Assembly: GCF_036855935.1 (NCBI RefSeq)
Contig: NZ_JASPFK010000001.1
Span: 1,461,501-1,525,500, forward strand
Reading direction: 5' to 3'
Origin: Sphingomonas sp. LR60
Lineage (GTDB): Bacteria; Pseudomonadota; Alphaproteobacteria; Sphingomonadales; Sphingomonadaceae
DNA length: 64,000 bases
In this document: piece by piece, positions 55,361-64,000 of the stretch
How positions within the stretch are numbered: position 1 is the stretch's first letter
How the letters are laid out: each line of letters starts with the position of its first letter
Translations under genes and position numbers: made by a program
The notes under the pieces: generated by a model
Databases searched by the model: none
Told to the model about the DNA's origin: nothing
Seen by the model: only the letters and a program-made list of their open reading frames with translations

Positions 55361-57415
55361 ATGCGACCCGATATCCTCAATCCGTTGTTCGCCGAGGTGG
55401 AGGCGCTGAAGGGCGTCGGGCCAGCGCTCGCCAAGCCGCTCGATCGGCTGGCGATCGCCCGCGTGCTCGACCTGTTGTTCCATCTTCCCTCGGGGTGGGT
55501 CGACCGCTGGCCGCGCGACGAGCTGATGCAGAGCGACGTCGGGCGGACGATCGCGATCACGCTGACCCCGACCGATTATCGCACCAGCAGCAGCCCGCGC
55601 GCACCGACGCGGGTCGTGGCGCGCGACGCGCACGGCAACACGGTGGCGCTGGTGTTCTTCGGCGGCGGCTCCGGGCGGGTGCGCAAGTTGCTGCCGTTGA
55701 ACGAGCCGCGTCGCGTCTCGGGTCGGCTCGACCAATACGGGCAGGACCTGCAGATGGTACACCCGGAGGTGGGTGGCGAGGACGATGACTTCCGCGAGCG
55801 CGAGGCGATCTATCCGCTTACCGAAGGGATGACCTCGCGACGGCTCGGCGCGCTGGTCGAACAGGCGTTGGCGCGTGCCCCCGATCTGCCCGAGTGGATC
55901 GAGCCGAGCCTGAAGGCACAACGCGACTGGCCCGCATGGCGCGAGGCGATGACGCGGCTCCACACCGATCCTGCCGACGCCGTGGCGCGCGCGCGGCTGG
56001 CCTATGACGAGGTGTTCGCCAACCAGCTTGCGCTGTCGATCGTCCGCGCCGACACGCGCAAGCGGCGCGGGCGGGCGTTGCAGGGCGACGGACGGCTGCG
56101 CGACATGCTGCGGCTGCCGTATCAGCTCACCGGTGCCCAGGCGCGCAGCGTTCGTGAGATCGAGGGCGACCTCGCACAGAGCGCACCGATGCTGCGGCTG
56201 CTGCAAGGCGATGTCGGCTCGGGTAAGACGCTGGTCGCGGCGATGGCGATGCTGATCGCGGTCGAGGCCGGCGCGCAGGCCGCGATGCTCGCGCCGACCG
56301 AAATCCTCGCGCGCCAGCATTATGAGACGCTGCGGCGGACGCTGGCGGGGCTGCCGGTCGAGATTGCGGTGCTGACCGGGCGCGACAAGGGACGCGTGCG
56401 CGAGGCGACGCTTATGGGGCTGGCGGATGGCTCCATCCATATTCTCGTCGGCACACACGCGATCTTCCAGGAGGCAGTCAGCTATCGCGATCTCGGGCTG
56501 GTGGTGGTCGACGAACAGCATCGCTTCGGGGTTGCGGAGCGAATGCTGTTGCAAGCCAAGGGGCGCACCCCGCCACACCTGCTGGCGATGACCGCGACGC
56601 CGATCCCGCGCACGCTGACGCTCGCACTGCACGGCGAGATGGACCAGAGCCGGCTCGACGAGATGCCGCCGGGGCGAGAGCCGATCGAAACGCGCGTCTT
56701 GTCCGAGGAACGCGTCGACGAGGTCGTCAATGCGCTCGGCCGGCATCTGTCGGAAGGCAAACAGGCGTATTGGGTCTGCCCGCTGGTCGAGGAGAGCGAA
56801 ACCAGCGACCTTCAAGCCGCCGAGGCACGCGCCGCCGCGCTGGCGAGCCGCTTCGGCGACCGCGTCGGGCTGGTCCATGGCCGCATGAAGGGGCTGGAAA
56901 AAGACGCGGTAATGGCGCGCTTCTCGGCGGGCGAGATCGGCGTGCTGGTCGCGACGACGGTGATCGAGGTCGGGGTCGACGTGCCCAATGCCACGCTGAT
57001 CGTCATCGAACATGCCGACCGCTTCGGGCTGGCGCAGCTACACCAATTGCGGGGGAGAGTCGGGCGCGGCGGTGGGCGCTCGGTGTGCCTGCTGCTGCGT
57101 GGCGGGTCGCTCAGCGAGACGGCGCGCGCGCGGCTCGCGCTGATGCGGGAGACCAACGATGGTTTTCGCATCGCCGAAGAAGACCTGCGGCTGCGTGGTG
57201 CGGGCGAGTTGCTGGGGACGCGCCAATCGGGCGAGGCGATGTTCCGGCTCGCCACACCGGAGATGCTGTCGGACCTGCTGCCTGCCGCGACCGACGACGC
57301 GCGGTTGCTGATCGACCGCGACGGCGGGCTGAACGGCGCGCGCGGGCAGGCGGCGCGGATCCCGCTTTATCTGTTCGAGCGGGATGCCGGCGTGGCGCTG
57401 CTGCGGTCCGGATAA
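55361..57415 (+). CDS. recG: ATP-dependent DNA helicase RecG
   Basis: A 684-residue helicase that remodels stalled forks and branched DNA. The N-terminal wedge/OB domain starts PLFAEVEALKGVGPALAKPL. Walker A is QGDVGSGKTLVAAMAM (about residues 288-303), motif II VVVDEQHRFGVAERM, and motifs V/VI include VIEVGVDVPNATLIVIEHAD and LHQLRGRVGRGG. The ATG at 55361 is chosen over 55286, because the family begins a few residues before LNPLF. It stands head-to-head with sdhE and mfd. Confidence 0.97.
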   Translation: MRPDILNPLFAEVEALKGVGPALAKPLDRLAIARVLDLLFHLPSGWVDRWPRDELMQSDVGRTIAITLTPTDYRTSSSPRAPTRVVARDAHGNTVALVFFGGGSGRVRKLLPLNEPRRVSGRLDQYGQDLQMVHPEVGGEDDDFREREAIYPLTEGMTSRRLGALVEQALARAPDLPEWIEPSLKAQRDWPAWREAMTRLHTDPADAVARARLAYDEVFANQLALSIVRADTRKRRGRALQGDGRLRDMLRLPYQLTGAQARSVREIEGDLAQSAPMLRLLQGDVGSGKTLVAAMAMLIAVEAGAQAAMLAPTEILARQHYETLRRTLAGLPVEIAVLTGRDKGRVREATLMGLADGSIHILVGTHAIFQEAVSYRDLGLVVVDEQHRFGVAERMLLQAKGRTPPHLLAMTATPIPRTLTLALHGEMDQSRLDEMPPGREPIETRVLSEERVDEVVNALGRHLSEGKQAYWVCPLVEESETSDLQAAEARAAALASRFGDRVGLVHGRMKGLEKDAVMARFSAGEIGVLVATTVIEVGVDVPNATLIVIEHADRFGLAQLHQLRGRVGRGGGRSVCLLLRGGSLSETARARLALMRETNDGFRIAEEDLRLRGAGELLGTRQSGEAMFRLATPEMLSDLLPAATDDARLLIDRDGGLNGARGQAARIPLYLFERDAGVALLRSG

Positions 57416-57441
57416 CGAGGCGAGCCATGGGCTTGCTCATT

Positions 57442-57519
57442 CTCCACCCGTCGCCCTGAGCTTGTCGAAGGGGCTGCGACCGGGCACGTGCGTCGACAAG
57501 CTCAGCACGTACGGTGGAG
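57442..57519. repeat. Imperfect inverted repeat with CTGAGCTTGTCGA core
   Basis: The left arm (57442-57468) contains CCCTGAGCTTGTCGAAGG and the right arm (57493-57519) TCGACAAGCTCAGCACG. They match over 27 bases with several mismatches. It lies between recG and the transporter gene. Confidence 0.7.
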
Positions 57520-57557
57520 CGCGATACGGGCGACGAGCGCTTCAGGAGATCAAGGGT

Positions 57558-57995
57558 TTGTCCGGACTGATACCGATCATCATCGTCGTGTTCGCGGGTC
57601 TCGGCCTCGCGATCCAGCCGCCGACCAATGCCGCATTGGCGCGGGTGTCGGGCTCGGTGTGGCTGGCGGCGTTGGTGTCGTTTACGGTTGGGACGGCGAC
57701 GTTGCTGATCGTCTGGGCGTTCGATCGCACGCCGCTGTCGGCGCTGAAGGGCGCGCCGTGGTGGGCGTGGCTCGGCGGCCTGTACGGCGCTGCCTTCGTT
57801 GCGGCGCTCGCCTTTGCGGCGCCGCGGCTGGGGATTGCGGCGGCGCTCAGCATCGCGATCGCGAGCCAGTTGACCGCAGCGCTGACGCTCGACCATTTCG
57901 GCCTGCTGCAAGTGCCGCAGCAACCGGTGACCGTCACCAAACTCGCCGGGATCGCGCTGGTGCTAGTCGGCGTGGTGGTGTTCCGGCGGGGATGA
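57558..57995 (+). CDS. DMT family transporter, YdcZ/DUF606 type
   Basis: A 145-residue protein with five hydrophobic helices. LIPIIIVVFAGLGLAIQPPTNAAL is the YdcZ signature, with GAPWWAWLGGLYGAAFV in the middle. This is half the size of EamA-type transporters, so it would act as a dimer; substrate unknown. The start is TTG at 57558 with AGGAG nine bases upstream; the open frame extends to 57384, but that part covers the intergenic repeat. Confidence 0.82.
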   Translation: MSGLIPIIIVVFAGLGLAIQPPTNAALARVSGSVWLAALVSFTVGTATLLIVWAFDRTPLSALKGAPWWAWLGGLYGAAFVAALAFAAPRLGIAAALSIAIASQLTAALTLDHFGLLQVPQQPVTVTKLAGIALVLVGVVVFRRG

Positions 57996-58009
57996 GTCGC
58001 CCTTAGCGG

Positions 58010-58321
58010 CTACCGCATCGCCGCCAGTACGAACTGGTACAAGGCCGGCGCCACTTCCTGCGCGAGCTTGCAGCCGATCCGTCCGCCAAGCGCCCAGCGC
58101 ACCTCGGCGGTGAAGCTGCCCGCCATCGGGAGGGTGACGGTGACGGCGTCACCGGGTGCGAACGCTTCGTCGCTACGCGCCATGAAGCCGTTGGGCGAGA
58201 CGTTGACGATCGTCACCATCCGTGGCTCGCCGCTCGCGACGATCAGCCGTGTGCGATGCAGCGTCTCGTCGCGCGGTTCGACGCGGTCCTCATACGCTAT
58301 CGTCGCCGATCGTACGGCCAT
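58010..58321 (-). CDS. PilZ domain protein
   Basis: A 103-residue single-domain protein. The c-di-GMP-binding elements are recognisable: an Arg-rich N-terminal segment (EPRDETLHRTRLIV) and NVSPNGFMA, matching [D/N]xSxxG. GDAVTVTLPMAG and GGRIGCKL complete the beta barrel. It would sense c-di-GMP, for which the EAL protein at 49562 is a possible hydrolase. The TTAACG/CGTTAA dyad at 58365-58391 lies about 45 bases before its start. Confidence 0.88.
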   Translation of the reverse strand: MAVRSATIAYEDRVEPRDETLHRTRLIVASGEPRMVTIVNVSPNGFMARSDEAFAPGDAVTVTLPMAGSFTAEVRWALGGRIGCKLAQEVAPALYQFVLAAMR

Positions 58322-58364
58322 GTCGTCCTCCTACGCTAACCCCGTGCTTATCGCCTGACCGAAG

Positions 58365-58391
58365 TTAACGTGGAGTGAGCAAAGACGTTAA
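58365..58391 (-). promoter_or_regulatory. TTAACG/CGTTAA dyad upstream of the PilZ gene
   Basis: TTAACGT (58365-58371) and ACGTTAA (58385-58391) form an exact inverted repeat, the right arm just reaching the tyrS stop codon. It closely resembles 39041-39068 in arms and spacing. A role as regulator site is inferred only from form and position. Confidence 0.35.
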
Positions 58392-59614
58392 GCGGGGTTC
58401 ACCATCCCATGGTGCTTCTTGCCCGCGGAGATGCGCACCGGCGCGTCTCCGATGGTCACCACGGCGGCTTCGTCGGAGACCTTGTCGCCGTCGATCCGCG
58501 CACCGCCGCCCTTGATGAGCCGGCGTGCCTCGCCCTTCGATGCCGCGAAGCCGAGCGCCACCAATACGTCGACCAGCGGGGTCGCGCCCGATGCGGTCAT
58601 CGATGGCAGGCCCGCGCCGCTCGCGCCTTCCTCGAAGGTCTTGCGCGCGGTTTCGGCGGCGTCTTCGGCAGCGGCGCGGCCACGGCACATCGCCGTCGCC
58701 TCGTTGGCGAGCACCTTCTTGGCCTCGTTGATCTCCGCGCCGCCCAGCGCCTCCAGTCGCGCAATCTCGTCGAGCGGCAGATCGGTGAACAGCCGCAGGA
58801 AGCGGCCGACGTCGCGATCGTCGGTGTTGCGCCAGAATTGCCAGTAATCGAAATGCGGCAGCTGATCCTCGTGGAGCCACACCGCGCCCGCCACGGTCTT
58901 GCCCATCTTCTCGCCCGAGGCAGTGGTGAGCAGCGGAGTCGTTACGCCGAACACCTCGGTGCTGTCCATCCGCCGCGCCAGTTCGACGCCGTTGACGATA
59001 TTTCCCCATTGATCGCTGCCGCCCATCTGGAGCCGCACGCCCTCGCGGCGCGCCAGCTCGCGGAAGTCGTAGCCTTGCAGGATCATGTAGTTGAATTCGA
59101 GGAACGACAGCGATTGCTCGCGGTCGAGCCGCAGCTTCACCGAGTCGAAGCTGAGCATCCGGTTGACGCTGAAATGTTGCCCGACCTCGCGTAGGAACGG
59201 GATATATTCCAGCTTGTCGAGCCATTCGGCGTTGTCGAGCATCACCGCATCGCTCGAACCGTCGCCGAAGGTCAGGAAGCGGTCGAAGATGCGCTTGATG
59301 CCGGCGACATTGGCGGCGATCACCTCGTCGCTGTTCAGCTTGCGCGCCTCGTCCTTGAAGCTCGGATCGCCGATCTTGCCGGTGCCGCCGCCCATCAACA
59401 CGACCGGCTTGTGCCCGGCCTGTTGCAGCCGGCGTAGCAGCATGATCTGCACCAGGCTGCCGACGTGCAGCGACGGCGCGGTCGGATCGAAGCCGATATA
59501 GCCCGGCACGACCTGCTTCATGGCCAGCGCGTCGAGCGCGGCGGCGTCGGTCATCTGGTGGACGTAACCGCGTGCGGTCAGCGTGCGGAGCAGGTCGGAT
59601 TGATATTCGGTCAT
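58388..59614 (-). CDS. tyrS: Tyrosyl-tRNA synthetase
   Basis: A 408-residue class Ic aminoacyl-tRNA synthetase. [20 protein letters not shown] contains the HIGH-like HVGS motif; [15 protein letters not shown] is the KMSKS-like loop. [18 protein letters not shown] contacts tyrosine and adenylate. The C-terminal S4 RNA-binding domain is present ([20 protein letters not shown]). The ATG at 59614 is chosen; seven upstream in-frame residues are not family-like. Confidence 0.97.
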   Translation of the reverse strand: MTEYQSDLLRTLTARGYVHQMTDAAALDALAMKQVVPGYIGFDPTAPSLHVGSLVQIMLLRRLQQAGHKPVVLMGGGTGKIGDPSFKDEARKLNSDEVIAANVAGIKRIFDRFLTFGDGSSDAVMLDNAEWLDKLEYIPFLREVGQHFSVNRMLSFDSVKLRLDREQSLSFLEFNYMILQGYDFRELARREGVRLQMGGSDQWGNIVNGVELARRMDSTEVFGVTTPLLTTASGEKMGKTVAGAVWLHEDQLPHFDYWQFWRNTDDRDVGRFLRLFTDLPLDEIARLEALGGAEINEAKKVLANEATAMCRGRAAAEDAAETARKTFEEGASGAGLPSMTASGATPLVDVLVALGFAASKGEARRLIKGGGARIDGDKVSDEAAVVTIGDAPVRISAGKKHHGMVNPA

Positions 59615-59638
59615 GATGGGCGTGTCGTTACACACACG

Positions 59639-60765
59639 TCAGCGGCGCGGCAATTGCGTGACCGGATCCACCGGCGAACGGCCGCGACGCAGCTCGAAAT
59701 GCAGCTCCGGCTGATCGGCGAATCCGGTCGCACCGCTCAGCGCGATCACCTGCCCACGCGTCACCGCTTGCCCGCGCCGGACCAGCAACTTGCCGGCATG
59801 GCCGTAGATCGAGGTCCAATTCTCGCCATGCTTGACGATGACGAGCCCGCCCAGCGCGGCGATCCCGTCCCCTGCATAGGCGACCGTGCCTGCCGCCGCG
59901 GCTTTCACCTCGGTGCCGGAGGGCACCGCGATCTCGATCCCGTCGAAGCGCTCGCCGCTGCGTCCGACCCCGAAGCGCCGGACGATCTGCCCGGTCAGCG
60001 GCCAGACGAAGCGACCGGGCGCGGCGCTCGGCGGGGCGACGGGGATGGTGGCGGCGGGAACCTTGGTCGCGCCCTTTACGGGCCGCACCGGCGCGCGTCC
60101 GCTCGCCACCGCCGGCTCGCCGCCGGTCAGGATCGTGTCGACGTCGAGCGTGAAGGCGGCGGCGCGCTCGGCGGCGGAAGCGGGCTGCATCGGGATCAGC
60201 ACGCGCTGCCCGGTCACCAGCACGAACGGCTCGCGCAGGTCGTTGGCGACAACCACCTGGCTCCATGGCACGCCGTAAGCGCGGGCGATTCCGATCCCGG
60301 TCTGCCCCGGATCGACGCGGTGATATCGCCCGCCGGGGATGACGAGCCGCTGCCCGGCGCGCAGCGCAAAGGCGGCGAGAGCGTGTTGCGGCGGGCAATC
60401 GCCTCGATCGAGGCTCCGGTCCGCTCGGCGATCGCGCTCAACGTATCGCCGGCCCGAACGACCACGTCCTGCGTGCGGACCAGCCGCGCATCCGGCGTGA
60501 TCGGCGCCGCTTCCCACGCCGGGCGCGCCGCAGCGAGCTGCTCGACCGGTGCCCGTCGTTGCGGGCGGGAGGGACGAAGCGGATGTGGCGCCTCGACCGC
60601 CTGCTCCGGCTCGCGCTCGGGTGGGGGTTCGGCGGGCAGGTCGGGGGCGGGCAGGTCTGAGGCGGGCAGTGGCGCGGTGGGCGGCGGAGCGAAGCGCGGA
60701 TCGGCGGGGATGCACCCCGCCAGCACCAGCAGCAGCGCCGCCGATTTCGCCGCTCGCCGCATCAA
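59639..60765 (-). pseudogene. LysM/M23-domain lipoprotein, NlpD-like amidase activator, frameshifted
   Basis: The N-terminus is a lipoprotein signal (ALLLVLAGCIPADP, lipobox LAGC), then a Pro-rich linker and LysM 1 (VVRAGDTLSAIAERTGASIE). The frame is lost near 60378-60384 (minus strand CTCTCGCCGCCTTTGCG). One extra G would read NTLSAAFALRAGQRLVIPGG and continue through LysM 2 (GIGIARAYGVPWSQVVVAND) to the M23 domain. That domain lacks catalytic zinc ligands: GIEIAVPSG and PELHFEL replace HxGxD and HxH. It therefore resembles NlpD/EnvC-type activators rather than an enzyme. It follows surE by six bases. The break may be an assembly error. Confidence 0.82.
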
Positions 60766-60771
60766 ACCGCT

Positions 60772-61542
60772 TTACGCTCCGGCGAAGGCGTCGCCGAGCG
60801 CGGCAAGCGAGTCGTGCAGCGTCAGGTCGAGCTGGAGCGGGGTCACCGTGATCCAGCCCTGCGTGATCGTCGCCAGATCGCTGCCATCGTCGACGGCAGG
60901 CTTGACCCGGCCCATCGACAGCCAGTGATAGTCGAACCCGCGCGGATCGGTGCGGCGATCGAAGCGCACGCGCCCGTAATCGCGCAGGCCCTGCGGCACG
61001 ACACGCACCCCCTTCACCTCGCCCGCCTCGGGCTCGGGAAAGTTGATGTTGACCACCGAGCGCGGCGCCCAGTCATGGTCGAGCAAGGGCCGCAGCACGC
61101 GCGCACCCCATTCCTCGGCCGCGGCGAACGAGACGTCCTCACCCGGCTCGCGCCGGCCGTAACGCTGGCTGAGCGCGACCGAGCGCACGCCCGCCAGCGC
61201 GCCCTCCATCGCCGCCGAGACGGTGCCCGAGTACATCACGTCCTCGGCGATGTTGCCGCCGCGGTTGACGCCGGACAGGATCAGGTCGGGCGGCGTGTCG
61301 CGCATCAGCTCGGCGAGCGCATACATCACCGCGTCGGTGGGCGTGGCCCCGACCGCAAAACGCTTCTCACCGAACTGCTTGACGCGCAACGGCCGCGTCA
61401 GCGTCAACGAGCGGCCGGTGCCCGACTGTTCGGAAGCCGGCGCGCAGACCCAGACGTCGTCGGACAGCTGCGCCGCGATCCGCTCCAGTACCGCGAGCCC
61501 TGGCGCGTGATAGCCATCGTCGTTCGAAAGCAGGATGCGCAT
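60772..61542 (-). CDS. surE: 5'/3'-nucleotidase SurE
   Basis: A 256-residue metal-dependent phosphatase of nucleoside monophosphates. The metal site is [15 protein letters not shown] with the Asp-Asp pair. VCAPASEQSGTGRSLT, ILSGVNRGGNIAEDVMYSGT and ALSQR are conserved. Its ATG overlaps the serS stop as TGATG, and the LysM/M23 gene follows by six bases. The pcm gene that often accompanies surE is absent. Confidence 0.96.
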   Translation of the reverse strand: MRILLSNDDGYHAPGLAVLERIAAQLSDDVWVCAPASEQSGTGRSLTLTRPLRVKQFGEKRFAVGATPTDAVMYALAELMRDTPPDLILSGVNRGGNIAEDVMYSGTVSAAMEGALAGVRSVALSQRYGRREPGEDVSFAAAEEWGARVLRPLLDHDWAPRSVVNINFPEPEAGEVKGVRVVPQGLRDYGRVRFDRRTDPRGFDYHWLSMGRVKPAVDDGSDLATITQGWITVTPLQLDLTLHDSLAALGDAFAGA

Positions 61543-62819
61543 CAGCGCGCGCCCAGCACTTCGAGGCCGCCGAGATAGGGACGCAGCACCTCGGGCACCG
61601 TCACCGTCCCGTCCTCGCGCTGATAATTCTCGAGCACCGCGACCAGCGTCCGGCCGACCGCCAGACCCGAGCCGTTGAGCGTGTGCACGAAGCGCGTGGC
61701 CTTTTCGCCCTCGGGGCGATAGCGCGCGTTCATGCGCCGCGCCTGGAAATCGGTGCAGGTCGAGCAGCTCGAAATCTCGCGATACCGTTGCTGGCCGGGC
61801 AGCCAGACCTCCAGATCATAGGTGCGCGCCGCAGTGAACCCCATGTCGCCGGTGCACAATTTCATGCGGCGATAGGCGAGCCCCAGCGCGTCGAGCGCAC
61901 CCTCGGCGCACGCGGTCATGCGCTCATGCTCGTCCTCGCTCGCCTCGGGCGCGACGATCGATACCATCTCGACCTTGTCGAACTGGTGCTGGCGGATATA
62001 GCCGCGCGTGTCCCGACCTGCCGCGCCCGCCTCGGAGCGGAAACACGGCGTCAGTGCCGCAAAGCGTAGCGGCAGGACGTCGTGGCTCAGGATCTTCTCG
62101 CGCACGATATTGGTCAGCGATACCTCGGCGGTGGGGATCAGCCAGCGCCCGTCGGTGGTGCGAAACAGGTCCTCGGCGAATTTCGGCAATTGCCCGGTGC
62201 CGAATACCGCCTCGTCACGCACCATCAGCGGCGGGGCGACTTCCTCATAGCCATGCTCGCGCGTCAACCGGTCGAGCATGAACTGCCCGAGCGCGCGTTG
62301 CAGCCGCGCCGCATCGCCGCGCACCAGAGTGAAGCGCGCGCCCGCGATCGCCGCGCCGGTCTCGAAGTCGAGCCCCAGCGCTGGGCCGATCGCGTCATGC
62401 TCTCGCGGGGTGAACGCGAAGTCCGGTCGCTGCCCGCGTTCGTGGACGAGCTGGTTGTCGTCCTCGTCGGCGCCCTGCGGCACATCGGCGGCGGGAACGT
62501 TCGGCAAAGCGGCAAGCGCGGCGTCGAGCGCGCTGCCCGTCTCCGCCTCTTCGGTTTCGAGGTGCGGCAACCGCTCCTTCAGCGTCGCTACCTCCGCCAT
62601 CAGCGCGGCGGCGGTGTCGTCGTCCTTCTTCGCCTTCGCGGCGCCGATCGCCTTCGATGCCTCGTTGCGGCGCGCCTGTGCGGTCTGCGCTTCGGTCGCG
62701 GCCTCCCGGCGGCGGCGGTCGAGCGAGACCAAGGTCTCGGCGCTGGCGGGAAGGCCACGCTTGGCCATCGCGGCATCGAAAGCGGCGGGATCGTCGCGGA
62801 TCAGGCGGATGTCGTGCAT
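61542..62819 (-). CDS. serS: Seryl-tRNA synthetase
   Basis: A 425-residue class II synthetase. The N-terminal tRNA-binding coiled coil covers about residues 25-100 ([20 protein letters not shown]). Motif 2 is [20 protein letters not shown] with FDKVEM; motif 3 is [35 protein letters not shown] is the serine-binding region. The ATG at 62819 gives the canonical [11 protein letters not shown] start; an upstream start would add 22 residues. First gene of the serS-surE-LysM/M23 unit. Confidence 0.97.
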   Translation of the reverse strand: MHDIRLIRDDPAAFDAAMAKRGLPASAETLVSLDRRRREAATEAQTAQARRNEASKAIGAAKAKKDDDTAAALMAEVATLKERLPHLETEEAETGSALDAALAALPNVPAADVPQGADEDDNQLVHERGQRPDFAFTPREHDAIGPALGLDFETGAAIAGARFTLVRGDAARLQRALGQFMLDRLTREHGYEEVAPPLMVRDEAVFGTGQLPKFAEDLFRTTDGRWLIPTAEVSLTNIVREKILSHDVLPLRFAALTPCFRSEAGAAGRDTRGYIRQHQFDKVEMVSIVAPEASEDEHERMTACAEGALDALGLAYRRMKLCTGDMGFTAARTYDLEVWLPGQQRYREISSCSTCTDFQARRMNARYRPEGEKATRFVHTLNGSGLAVGRTLVAVLENYQREDGTVTVPEVLRPYLGGLEVLGAR

Positions 62820-62935
62820 GGCCGCGCTATGACCCCGCGCTTGGCCGGAGGCAACCCGGCTCCGCGGCGAGGCAACCCACGCCATGGACGCGGCGTTCTT
62901 CGTCCGAGACGCAACGAGCAGAAGGAGAAACGTCC

Positions 62936-63445
62936 ATGCACGTCCCCCATAAATCGGTCGTTCTGGTCGCCGATGGTCGCAAGCTGCTGTTCCTGCGCAA
63001 CGAAGGCGATGCCGACTATCCTAATCTGCAGGTGGAGCACGCCGAGGAGCGCGCCAATCCTGCCACCCGCGATCAGGCGACCGACGCCGCCGGCGGCGCG
63101 TCCTCGACGCAGAGCGGGGCAGGGGCGCCCAACGCCGCCCAGGGCGGCTCGGGCCATGCGCAGGGCGGTGGCGCGCAATTCGCCCCCTCGCGCGGCAGCT
63201 TCGAACAGACCGACTTTCACCAGCTCGAGGAAGACCGGTTCGCCGCCGACGCTGCCGATCTGCTGAAACGCCGCGCGCTGTCGAACGACTTCGAATCGCT
63301 GATCGTGGTCGCGCCGCCGCGCACCTTGGGCGAGCTGCGCAAACATTATCACAAGGAGGTGAGCGCCCGGCTGACCGGCGAATTGGACAAGGATCTGACG
63401 GGGCATCCGATTCCCGACATCGAAAAGGCGCTGCTCTCCGCCTGA
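62936..63445 (+). CDS. Host attachment family protein with low-complexity insertion
   Basis: A 169-residue protein. The N-terminal [19 protein letters not shown] and C-terminal [20 protein letters not shown] and [20 protein letters not shown] match the 'required for attachment to host cells' (Host_attach) family, related to RNase-like baeRF folds. Between them, residues 45-85 form a Gly/Ala/Gln/Ser-rich linker ([20 protein letters not shown]). There is no signal peptide, so a cytosolic location is expected. AGAAGGAG lies before the ATG at 62936. True function unknown. Confidence 0.85.
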   Translation: MHVPHKSVVLVADGRKLLFLRNEGDADYPNLQVEHAEERANPATRDQATDAAGGASSTQSGAGAPNAAQGGSGHAQGGGAQFAPSRGSFEQTDFHQLEEDRFAADAADLLKRRALSNDFESLIVVAPPRTLGELRKHYHKEVSARLTGELDKDLTGHPIPDIEKALLSA

Positions 63446-63455
63446 TCGTCGGCGT

Positions 63456-63478
63456 GCCGGCGGGGCAGCCCCGCCGGC
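63456..63478 (+). terminator. Hairpin after the host attachment gene
   Basis: GCCGGCGGGG (63456-63465) pairs perfectly with CCCCGCCGGC (63469-63478) around CAG. There is no T-tract. Confidence 0.5.
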
Positions 63479-63619
63479 CGCGATGTTCAGCCTTGCTACA
63501 GTTCGTATCGGGTAAGACCAAGTCATTCGCTTGTGGAGGATCGGTCAGGTGCTTATAGGCGCGCCCAAAGGGGCGTGCAGAGATGCTGAAGACATCCTTC
63601 ACGTGGGCGGGAGAAGGTC

Positions 63620-64000
63620 ATGGCGACGGTTATGAGTCAGGTCGAAGACGCGTTTGACGAGCCGGAGGCGCTCTCCAGCCCGATGCCGGATGGCTACCGC
63701 CCCAGTGCGGACGAGCCGTTCATGAACCCGCGCCAGCAGGCGTACTTCCGCCACAAGCTGCTCGCGTGGAAAGAAGCGATCCGACGGGAAGCGCAGGGCA
63801 CGCTGTCCCAGCTGCAAGTCGATTCCCTGCGCGAGGCGGATCTCAACGATCGCGCATCGAGCGAGGCGGACTGGTCGCTCGAGCTTCGCACCCGTGATCG
63901 GCAGCGCAAGCTGATCGCCAAGATCGATGCCGCATTGCGTCGCATTGAGGAAGGCGAGTATGGCTATTGCGAGGTCAGCGGCGAACCGATCAGCCTCGGC
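63620..64000 (+). CDS. dksA: RNA polymerase-binding transcription factor DksA (3' partial)
   Basis: 127 codons are visible, from the ATG at 63620 (AGAAGG upstream) to the window edge, reading MATVMSQVEDAFDEPEALSS. The coiled coil follows NPRQQAYFRHKLLAWKEAIR, with the tip sequence EADLNDRASSEADWS carrying the acidic DxxDxA-type residues that act in the polymerase secondary channel. The zinc-finger region begins GYCEVSGEPI, with Ser where E. coli DksA has its second Cys, as is common in alphaproteobacteria. It works with ppGpp to adjust rRNA and amino-acid gene transcription. Confidence 0.94.
   Translation, partial: MATVMSQVEDAFDEPEALSSPMPDGYRPSADEPFMNPRQQAYFRHKLLAWKEAIRREAQGTLSQLQVDSLREADLNDRASSEADWSLELRTRDRQRKLIAKIDAALRRIEEGEYGYCEVSGEPISLG

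Overview
The window is a GC-rich chromosomal segment from an alphaproteobacterium, most likely Sphingomonas or a close sphingomonad. The evidence is the gene families (DivL-type pseudokinase, AddAB instead of RecBCD, AmgK/MurU recycling, a CC0125/CC1285-type lipoprotein, a serS-surE-LysM/M23 operon, alphaproteobacterial DksA) and the dispersed 'CGTCATTGCGAGCG' and 'GGGGATGACG' palindromic repeats. I see no transposase, integrase, prophage, CRISPR array or rRNA. One tRNA is present (tRNA-Asn, GTT).

Layout. Positions 1-16 kb hold mostly single-gene housekeeping and catabolic functions: a cystathionine gamma-synthase-family enzyme, a YhiN/HI0933 flavoprotein, a zinc-free MDR reductase, arylamine N-acetyltransferase, a Tat-exported GH127 glycosidase broken by a frameshift, a secreted DPP-IV-like peptidase, MgtC/SapB, asd, YitT, a GFA protein overlapping an alpha/beta hydrolase, a histone-H1-like Lys/Ala/Pro-rich protein, AMP nucleosidase and a Prx5-type peroxiredoxin. 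From 16 to 30 kb come yqgE and ahcY (with an AT-rich palindromic operator), then a tightly overlapping series divL-tsaE-amgK-murU-addB-addA, followed by trxA and a small secreted protein. It joins cell-cycle signalling, tRNA t6A synthesis, peptidoglycan recycling and double-strand-break repair. From 30 to 38.8 kb are gst/argJ, a TonB-C protein, a small exported ORF just upstream of secA, secA, a SulP transporter with a structured-looking leader, and a Gly-rich lipoprotein.

From 39 to 47.2 kb is an accessory, more AT-rich surface-polysaccharide region: two acyltransferases, a GT32-type and an exostosin-like glycosyltransferase, a Wzx-like flippase, a secreted GH16 hydrolase and an orphan MazF/PemK toxin gene. 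It ends beside tRNA-Asn. From 47.5 to 64 kb the core resumes: nadK/moaA, a frameshifted degenerate-GGDEF/EAL protein continuous with a SnoaL-like domain, mfd/sdhE divergent from recG, a YdcZ-like transporter, a PilZ protein, tyrS, serS-surE-M23/LysM (frameshifted), a host-attachment-family protein and the start of dksA.

Three genes carry what look like single-base losses next to short homopolymers or G/C-rich runs. This could be assembly error and should be settled before they are called pseudogenes. The most interesting leads are the DivL Tyr-for-His pseudokinase operon, the small exported ORF and hairpin before secA, the structured leader before the sulP gene, the EAL/SnoaL junction with its internal ribosome binding site, the paired TTAACG/CGTTAA dyads, and the four-hairpin mosaic repeat between mfd and sdhE.
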